64,000 nucleotides of DNA from Azolla caroliniana (Eukaryota; Polypodiophyta), in NCBI GenBank assembly GCA_043228905.1, contig JBHGNT010000006.1:20398001-20462000 (forward strand), written 5' to 3'. Positions within the stretch are counted from its first letter, which is position 1, and the number at the start of each line of letters is the position of its first letter. The notes beneath the pieces are model-generated. The model was not told where the DNA came from. It worked only from the letters and a program-made list of their open reading frames with translations, and ran no database searches. The position numbers and the translations under genes were made by a program. Positions 55,983 to 64,000 of the stretch are shown here, one piece after another.

Positions 55983-56522
55983 AATTGGGTAATGGTTGCC
56001 TACTGCCATTATGACAAGTGCAAAGCACATCAAAGTGAGGGAATGTATATTGGTTATCATGGCAAGCCCCAATTGACAAATACAAACATCAAGAAGGGAT
56101 GGCATTGGTAATAAAGGCACAAGAGATCTTGTTTTCCACCACCGACAACATCCCAAAGCTCAAATTGTGTTGGAATTGGTCATCCCAATAACACTTTGTA
56201 TTCTTTAGAAAAAACGGTGTACATGATTCTTCTTCGATCAAACCATGCATCAAGCGATGTTAATGTAAGAGATATGAAGTGAAGTTGTAGCCACACTAAA
56301 GAGCCAATACGATGGCCTCATGGGTGAAACTGATGGAGCCGAAAGACAACGATTAACCTTCATCCAACAATGGTTGTCCTCTCCCTTTCTTGAGTTAGTG
56401 GGCCTCTATATAAGATGGAACTATCGCATCCCTATTGGGATCTGTATATAACATTCTCATATGTAAAATTTTGTAATTAATGGAAGGAGTGGTTTTTAAT
56501 TTTGGGGGGGGGGGGGGGGGCA
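55983..56522 (+). mobile_element. 5'-truncated LINE, family A, second copy with G-rich tail
   Basis: Matches 41340-41870 block by block (GGGAATGTATATTGGTTATC, CATGGCAAGCCCCAATTGAC, GAGCCAATACGATGGCCTCA, CATCCCTATTGGGATCTGTA, TAATTAATGGAAGGAGT). It contains only the end of ORF2 and the 3' UTR. It finishes TTTTTAATTTT then about 18 G (56503-56520). Confidence 0.85.
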
Positions 56523-57448
56523 AGATCTACATGCCTTTAAATGCTTCCATCTTGCTAATTCGTGCATTAATGCAGTTTAATGAACATTATAGATGCATAT
56601 GCAATTCGGAATATTTTTACCATGTTCATTTCAAGTGCAATCCTATACAATCATGATGGTTGTGCAAGTCAAAACTTCTCCTCTCTAGAGCTGCCATTGG
56701 ACACAATATTTGCAGATACCATAGTACATACCTCAATGACTACTCTCATTCTCGATGACCTCACAATGTCCTTGATTGCAAGGAATCCCTACACTCATTA
56801 CTTTGGGGTTCACCAAAGCTAATACTTTGATTGCATATAGAGACATGATGACTTGTAGAAACCTTGGCCAAGAATGCAAAGGTCATTTCTACTACTTCGG
56901 GAGTATGATCTCCTTCGTTGCATTGCATTGAGATGAGGAAGTAGTAGATTATCATCATAGGTCATTTTTGCTACTTTTGACATCATCATCTCCTTCATTG
57001 CATTGAGATGTAGTAGTGATAGATTTTCATCATCACTTAAATACTTGATTGGACACTTGCTGAGAAAATCTGCACAAACCCATTACGATCTTCATTTGAT
57101 TGGAGAGAAATAAGGCATTGAGGAGCTGAAGCGTGAAAGTTCATTCTACCTCTTTTTCCCAGCCTTTTGTATCATCTTTTTCATGTGCAATCTGCGCAAA
57201 TATGTGTATATATCTATGCCTATATACATTCTATATGTCTATTGATACGCACACACACCTTCACATTCACCAGTAGGATAACTACAAAAGGTTCTCACAA
57301 ATCGAATAAATGGTTGTCGAATATGAGAATTTACAAGATGGACAGAAATTACAATCAGAATCACTATTCACAGGGTTCTTGCAAGAACAGTTAAGGGTAA
57401 AGAAGTCACACTAAGGACTTTTTTGCCACCAGGAAACACCTTCATTAC
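56523..57448. other. Region downstream of the PBCP gene
   Basis: AT-rich. The last 200-300 bases before the stop codon at 57449 may hold the PBCP 3' UTR. A short imperfect repeat (GGTCATTT(C/T)TACTAC(T/-), CATCATCTCCTTC.TTGCATTG) lies at about 56880-57010. Confidence 0.45.
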
Positions 57449-60400
57449 TCAAACAGGGCTGCTCGCTTCCACCACAAGTGCAGCCAAAACCGTGATATCG
57501 TCCAATTTCCCTCCTGCATCAAATATTAAGTGACAGTGTGATCAATGTCTGGAAATGCCGAAAATCCTATAAGAACTAAGAAGGATCTTCTTGCTTGCCT
57601 GTAAGCTTCTGTCCAAGGATTTTCTTCCATATTGGCAGATCATAGCCCTGCTATAAATGAAAGAATTTTATCAGGAAATTTATGATGGATGTAAAAGCAC
57701 ATGTTGCGCGTTGTGTCAACGTATCATTGCCTGCAATATAGCTTGTTGGCAGTAAGGTGATTCATATTTTGAATCAGTCGCATTCCTGCTTGCAACTGAA
57801 GCTACGGCTGTAGCTGTAGATTATCAACACAAATACTTTTTCATAGATGTCTGAAAAACACCAAGGGATATTGAGGTTCTCAAAAGAAAGTCTTCGATAC
57901 CTATTTCCTGTGCACTTGTCGACTCAGAATCACATATTGATGTAACTATTTTCTCAATATCTTTGTCGTAAACATTGTCAAAGAGACCATCTGAGGCCAC
58001 AATGATGATATCGCCTTTCTTCACATCTACTTCATACATCTGCACAATATGGCAAGCTTAGCATCCCATGGGTTAAAAGTAAGACAAAAAGACCTGCTTA
58101 AGGTACATGAATTCCTTATCTATTGGTTTATTTATTAATCTATAAATCTCAAATATTCTTATTTTCCAAATCTGGGACCCTGTTAGCTGCCAAAGAGCGG
58201 CCATGCAACTACATGTTTTGATGTGAGTCACACGTCCATAAAGAAGTTGCTGAATTAGGTGCCACTAATACAGCTTTGCATGCATGTTTCTTTATGTTTA
58301 AACATTCACAAAGATATATAAATGGATACAGATTACAGATAGCACATGAAACAAATCTGAAATAAATAATTATATTAGGACATGACTTTGGACCCTCTGG
58401 AAAATAAATTTGGAAGAAAAAAGGACAAACCAGAAGGCACAAACATAATAATTATGTCCTTCAAAGTGTTGTTCAAATTTCTAGAGATGCCCGACACATA
58501 AGACAGGATAGATTTGGATTTTCAACCTAAGCTTCCAGGGTAAAAGCTCAGAACAATATTCCATCCGTGCCCAAGAGCTCACATTACGTGGACAACCTTA
58601 ATGTTACGTAAGGATGTTAAAAACAGTAAATCTCCCCTTTCATAGAGTTCAAAGAACCTAAGCGATCAAGACAATCAAATTTGATATCTTGCCTAATCCT
58701 TAATAAGCATGTAGAAATGAATGTGATCACACAAGATTTTCAGCTTCTGCAAAAAATAAATACAATTCTGAAAAGAAGTACCCAAGTATATCACTTTGAT
58801 GTGCACACACAAAGGAGATGCAGAGATTCTGTCAGAAACGAGTTCATGAATATGGTATTCACCACATTGGTTGAATAGGCTATCTTATGTAACACATGAT
58901 ACCTCAGCATCCTTGGCTGTTTGAGCGCCTTGCTCAGAACTGAGTTGATATGGACAATCAAAGTAGTGCTGTTGAGTAGAGGTTGCAAATACTACTTTAC
59001 CTACAGCGTTTCAAGTAAGTAAACTTTAGATCATTGTAAAAACATGGTCCAAGAATATATACGGGATTATGGGAGTGAAACCTTCTCGCACAAGACGCAA
59101 ACCACAATCCCCAAGATTCGCAATTTGAAGAATGCCATCCTTACTTGCTAACGTGGCTATAATGCTATATTTCCAGAAAAATATAACATTTCTTACATAG
59201 TAAAAATTTACAAAATGATCAAATCAATAAAAAAACATTCTTCCAAGGGTTGAAATTTCACAAAATGGTTAAATCTATGCATGTGATAGGAAGATTTTTC
59301 TGAAAACATAGGCTATCATGAGTGTATAAATTTGAGCTGTCTGAAGAGCTGGCCATGCAAATTCCAGCAGCACTAGCACTATCACCACTTATATTCGGAA
59401 GTTTTTGATGAATTTTGTATATAAAATTGAATCTGTATAAGGACCTTGCTATGTTATTCCCGCATCCCTGCATAGCTTTCTGTTGATCCATCTTCAGAAC
59501 AAACCAAGATCCAAAATTTTATGGTCACAAACAGCAATTTCAACTTTTTCAATGTTTGCCATAAGTCATAATCACTCTACTTTTTCCACTTCTTTCAGAT
59601 TTGTCAAATCTTATACATATGCCATGATATTTTATCTCCCATATGTTGATAAGAGTACACGAGAATACAGTGGTTATCATACCAATACAAAGTGAAAATT
59701 TTAAAGAGGAAAAAAATAAGGTGAACGAAAAGGACCTACGCTGTCGCTGCTCCAATTGCTGACGTTGCTTCATCAGCTTTGGCCATTATTTTCCTTGGGC
59801 AATTCCCGACCTGCAACGGAAGGTTAAAACAGTAATTGCTCATTTACTTGCTATATAGCAAGCTCAATAACCAGAACATACCTCTTCGCTACCGACTGCT
59901 GCTAATGCATGTTGCATGAGTTCCCGAGAAAACAAAGCAGGATCCACATTTTCCTCTGCCCATCTAGTCGAAATGAAAAGAACATCATTCATGTAACATT
60001 TATATAAAGTATATCTCGGAAGTTGACTCACCCAGATACCCCATCTGCAACTCCAAGGACTCCTCCATCATAATCACTTATAAAAAAAGCGTCTTCTCCG
60101 CCTTTTGCTACCTAGGATATGCAGTTGCTAGAACTGCATCATATGTATCGGAAACTATTCCCAAAATGCAAGAGCCCAATGGACTATCCATACCTTTTCT
60201 GGATGAGGAATCACAGCACTGCTAATGTCCAATGCCAAATGTAACCTGTTCAGATAAAGATCATTGCAGTAAACTTTATGCATCAAATTTTTAAAATATG
60301 TAATGAACTATAAGTGGCAGGTTCTAATCTGAGAAATAGGTTCAGAAACTTGCTCAAAACTGGGTCTATAGTTCGAGCCTCCATATAGAAGATGAACATA

Positions 60401-61050
60401 TAGGACATATATACATATATAATATGTATACGAAAATGAAAGTATGTTTCAGATGTCATTTGTAGCATTGAAATGAATAACTGAATATGCATAGATTGTA
60501 ATGACGTGAGATAATTCAAAGAAAGCATTCTCCATGAGGATATTGATTTTTTAATCTAGATACCTTGTTTTTTCTTATGGATGAATTGCCGTATCCTTAC
60601 TGAAGTCACTATTTGCCTTCTCTACATTTGAAGTCACTATTGGGGAAATGCACCATAATTCAAGTCTCGAAACAAGCCTAGAACCTTATTATTTTTTTCT
60701 AGCGATGAGAAACATTTAACTATGGATAATGGGATGTAACCTAAGGGATCCATATCCATATCGCATACATTTTATCAAGATTTAATCGCTCCATGTTTAT
60801 AAAAAAAAAACATAGGAAAGTACCTATGATTAACAGAGACAGATTCAGGTTCAAAGGAAGAAGATACGGTGGAGAGACAGGGGATGTGTATAGTTCTTCT
60901 AAGTCTATACAAATCGGATGGTCTTTGGAAGGGGAAGGAGCTGCTGGGCTTCACCAATGAGAAAAGACCATGATCTCTAGCTGACCTCACTTGAAGGCAT
61001 GCCATCTTCAGAGCCATTCTGCTGCACATACCTTGGACCTCCATAGCCAA
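57449..61050 (-). CDS. PBCP: Chloroplast PP2C phosphatase, PSII core phosphatase type, eleven exons
   Basis: Exons on the minus strand: 61050-60824, 60245-60194, 60111-60032, 59963-59882, 59810-59740, 59164-59082, 59000-58903, 58039-57901, 57801-57731, 57650-57599, 57513-57449. They give 1020 nt and 339 residues. Residues 1-70 are a Ser/Arg-rich transit peptide. The PP2C core shows GGED at 97-100 and VADGVSGWAEE with D116 (metal ligands), ANLGDCGLRLVREG, QQHYFDCPYQLSSE, ASDGLFDN with D248, and TGGKLDDITV (D323, D324) near the end. The HYFDCPYQLSSE and IWKKILGQKLTGGKLDD text is that of the PBCP branch (Arabidopsis PP2C 26), which dephosphorylates PSII core proteins such as D1, D2 and CP43 in the stroma. 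Introns 9 and 10 start with GC rather than GT. Other SpoIIE-like plant PP2Cs (55, 80) are the main alternative. Confidence 0.9.
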
Positions 61051-61240
61051 AGTTCAGACTTATCTCCAAAAGCAGAGTGCCAGAAAACAGAGGAGGGAGA
61101 ATACATTCTCATGGATAAAATTAGACCCTTACTTCTCTTTATTTACAAAACTAGCCGTGTCACCACCATGTTCAACATGAATGCTTTTTAGGAGTAAAAA
61201 GGAAAGCCTTGCTTATGAATATATATATGATGGAGGTCCC
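61051..61240 (-). promoter_or_regulatory. Short region upstream of PBCP
   Basis: About 190 bp between the start codon and a hAT-like element. Probably 5' UTR and core promoter. No motif assigned. Confidence 0.3.
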
Positions 61241-61494
61241 TAGGAATCAGCAACGGGTCGGCTCAAGCCTAAACCGAACCGTTAAACGGTTTGACGGTTC
61301 GGTTCGGTTTTAGGCTTGAGTTTCCTTAATCGGTTTGGGATGGCTCAAGCCGAACCGAACTGGTTTCAAAAGCCGATTAAGGCTTGATTAGCTTGGTTAA
61401 ACCATTTCGATTCTGGTTTGGAAACTCCCAAACCGGTTTGGTTTGATTTGGACAAGGCCAAACCAGTCAAGCCGAAAACCGTTGTCAATCCCTA
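61241..61494 (+). mobile_element. hAT-like non-autonomous element, short copy with both ends
   Basis: Begins TAGGAATCAGCAACGG and ends CCGTTGTCAATCCCTA, giving an inverted-repeat pair of 16 bases with two or three mismatches in 254 bp. The interior is dense in AAACCGGTTTGG, GGTTCGGTT and CAAGCCGAACCG blocks, so the element is partly self-complementary. The flanking 8-mers (GAGGTCCC and TAGGTTCT) match at five positions, compatible with an aged target duplication. Confidence 0.75.
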
Positions 61495-64000
61495 TAGGTT
61501 CTTAATTTTTGTTCACAATGAGACTGCTCACTCTTTTGCAACCTTCATGTCAGGTTCCATTATCAACAAGTTTCACTTGGACAAAAAAAAAACCATATAC
61601 ATATAGTTTCATGACTGGAATAACATTGAGAAACATGTGATGAAGCTCATTTTTTCCCTGTGGAATGTAAATATATCAGTTTGGCTCAACATCCAAGCTC
61701 TCCTGAGATGGCCAGCCTGCCAAAACTAGCTGATTGCCTAGTTTTTCCACACTTTGTGAAACCTTCTGATGAATATTTTTGGAGAAGCTCTCTACATTCA
61801 TACCCCTTTACTTGTTGCTTTTATACCACTTGTCAACTTCCCCTTGACAAGTTTCTCTAATTCCTCATTTAGTTTGAGTAGTTGTTGTGCCATTGTAGAA
61901 AGTGAAACTAAAGGAGATCCTAGAGTTGGTGATTAGCAAACCCCTCCCATACTCACAAGGGTTTGATGGACTTCACCAACAACACACTTGACAACATGAT
62001 GGAGTGGATTTTGGATATGAACCATAGCTAGTGAATGACCCAACAAGCATGATGTCCAATTTGAGGCAGAGCCTCCCTTGTAATATTGCTCAACCCTTTG
62101 TTGGTGGGATTTGCATATGACTCTATGCCATATCAACCTACATTAGCATAGGAGGTGTAGTTGTACCCATTGATGTTGCAATATGCACAATTGAATTGCT
62201 TGTCAGCATTGGGCTAGTGGGAGGATCAAATTCCCAATGGTTTTTTTAAGGGCAAATGGAAGGATTTGTTAGTTTTTGTGGAGAGAAATGAGAAAATGGA
62301 TTGGCAATATGTACCCCAGTGATGGTTGTTTCCTCCATAGGTGGAGGTTGGTGTCAAGTATGACATAATGGGGGATATCTTACCCGCCACTACATTATAT
62401 TATTATATGTCTTGTATATGCTTTTTGGATTGGTAATGGAAACTATGGTGTAGTTTAAATTATTTTTTAAAAGAAATGGTTTCTTTAAGGGAAATCATTC
62501 TATAGCCTTTAGTTTTAACAACCGTATAAGCTTTGATATTTATCATCTAGAATATTGGTCATAATCCAAATGTATACATCGTAATTTATTGGGAACTACT
62601 TACTATTAGGTAGGAATGTTTAATGGCCAATAGGATTGTAATGTGTATGTGAAAGGGACCTTTAGTATTTCCAACTTGTTTAAAAGGGCAAGAGCTCTCA
62701 TGAAAAAAGGGTACTTGGGTGCCCAAACTTTAAAGTTACCTTTTGGTTCTCGTTAACTCCCATTTACATCCATTAAGAGGCACTTACATCAATGTAGCTT
62801 TTCCACTTTAATTATTTGAGATATATGTGTTTATTATTTAGCAATTATCTATTTAATCGAGACAAATCGTATGTTTCTTATGTCACGATTATCTATTTAA
62901 TTAAAACAAACATATTTATTAATTAGTATAGTGATTATGTGTGTGTTAATTTTAGATTATGTTAACAAGTCATGATGGCTTTCATGATTACATGGAGTGG
63001 ATAGGTAAGTGATTTCATGTGTTGATGTATTACGTGGTCTTTGCCATTGGGTAGTGGCATCCCCTAATCCCTCAACTAGCCCACTGCAAGGAAGGCAACT
63101 CCTCAAGACTCGGTAGTGATCTATGGAAGTGCAACATTCCAAGGTATGAGATATGTCGACCCCTTTAGGGAATTCTTCATCTTCTTTGTCGAAGCATAAA
63201 TTGTTTGCAAATGAAAACTTATAGTAAGCAAAACAATTTTTGCTCTAATAAAACTTACAGATAAAGAGGCAGGAAATGGTTATAAATCCCATAAATTACG
63301 ATAGGTTTTCGACCAATTAAACCATATTATACAATATTTGAAGCCCGTTATAAATGATGAAAGGAAATTGAGGCTACATATAGTTGGGAGGACATCTTGG
63401 AATTGGCTTGGTGAGTTAGACTACAATCGATGACACATCATCTTGGTCATTGTAGGCCTCCCATGTATCCTCGTGATTCATTAGCTCACGACAACTCATT
63501 TTGTCATTGAAGCCTTGCCATTCAATTCCCCAAAATTACAAACCCAATAGCCATCTACTCTCCTTGTTTTATAGCTTTCAAGAGATATCTCATTGGATAA
63601 AAGTAGAACCCTCTCTTCTTGGCATTCACCGAATCACCACTACTCTTGAGTCCTAACATTGGAAAAAGACTTAACCAGTCACATTTAATGTATGCTTTGT
63701 CATCATCACTTATACATACATAATACTTTTATCTTTTCATTTAATCACCTTAAAAACTTTGAATCCATTACCCCTTTGTTGGTAATGGTTTGTAATAATA
63801 TTGTTCTTTTCTCTTTGCTCTTTATTCTAGTGATCACTTCAACCAAAATCTTGAGCCTTTAATGTTCAACTTGCCTCATCTAGTGACCACTTCTTAGCTC
63901 ACAATATCATGATGTGGTGTGTATAAAGTGAAAAGCGTGTAAAAAGCCTAACTTTTATTAAGAACTCATAGATAAAAAAAAGTGAAGAGATCAAGATTAA
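61495..64000. other. Intergenic stretch, nothing recognised
   Basis: AT-rich, with short frames on both strands (for example 61660-61860, 61933-62136) that I do not recognise. No element ends or repeat structure stood out. Confidence 0.5.

Noticed and set aside
57824-57900. Extension of PBCP exon 8 to a stop at 57824
   Set aside because: The family sequence leaves this frame at the GTATCG donor (57900), and exon 9 continues it. The extension is intron read-through.
59082-59156. Alternative acceptor at 59157 for PBCP exon 6
   Set aside because: Starting the exon with CCACG breaks the frame. The acceptor 8 bp upstream (exon from 59164) restores the family text ATAIIATLASKDGIL.

Overview
This is a plant nuclear window of AT-rich, intron-rich DNA full of ageing transposable elements and microsatellites. 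The two pentatricopeptide-repeat (PPR) genes have the long, very regular repeat blocks that I associate with ferns and other seed-free plants, so a homosporous fern is my best guess. This is an inference from style, not from a search.

Layout. 1-1574: 3' end of a Ty3/gypsy chromodomain retrotransposon with its 3' LTR. 2303-3800: degraded retroelement gag sequence carrying an internal triplication, then microsatellites. 3905-8595 (+): complete nine-exon gene for a plastid-type translation initiation factor IF-3. 8596-21999: gene-poor stretch with several tandem arrays (71, 43, about 85, 77 and 227 bp periods), a hAT-like element, and remnants of at least two non-LTR retrotransposons (LINEs). 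22009-24372 and 25119-27437 (+): two tandemly duplicated PPR genes. 27438-30424: no gene seen. 30425-34074 (-): complete seven-exon QWRF/AUG8 (augmin subunit 8-like) gene. 34590-37140: microsatellites. 37147-37977: non-autonomous hAT-like element with a perfect 8-bp target duplication. 38205-39241 (-): relic with a DUF7869-like signature. 39257-41880 (+): 5'-truncated LINE. 44738-46930 (-): complete four-exon potassium-channel beta-subunit-like aldo/keto reductase (KAB1). 49179-51078 (-): five-exon gene for a membrane protein that I do not recognise. 51931-52146: tRNA-derived SINE candidate. 54025-55705: two same-orientation LTR-like repeats. 55983-56500: second, truncated copy of the 39-kb LINE. 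57449-61050 (-): complete eleven-exon gene for a chloroplast PP2C phosphatase of the PSII core phosphatase (PBCP) type, with two GC-AG introns. 61241-61494: another hAT-like copy. 61495-64000: nothing recognised.

The genes are independent nuclear genes, not an operon. Two probably act in the chloroplast (IF-3 in translation, PBCP in dephosphorylating PSII core proteins). The PPR proteins are probably organellar RNA-binding factors. AUG8 acts on microtubules and KAB1 as a cytosolic/plasma-membrane redox-linked channel subunit. I found no clear case of a wholly new multi-gene system. The most interesting signals are the decayed 3' ends of the two PPR genes, the GC-AG introns, the hAT-like family, the LTR pair with paradoxical flanks, the LINE copies ending in G tracts, and the unrecognised membrane-protein gene.
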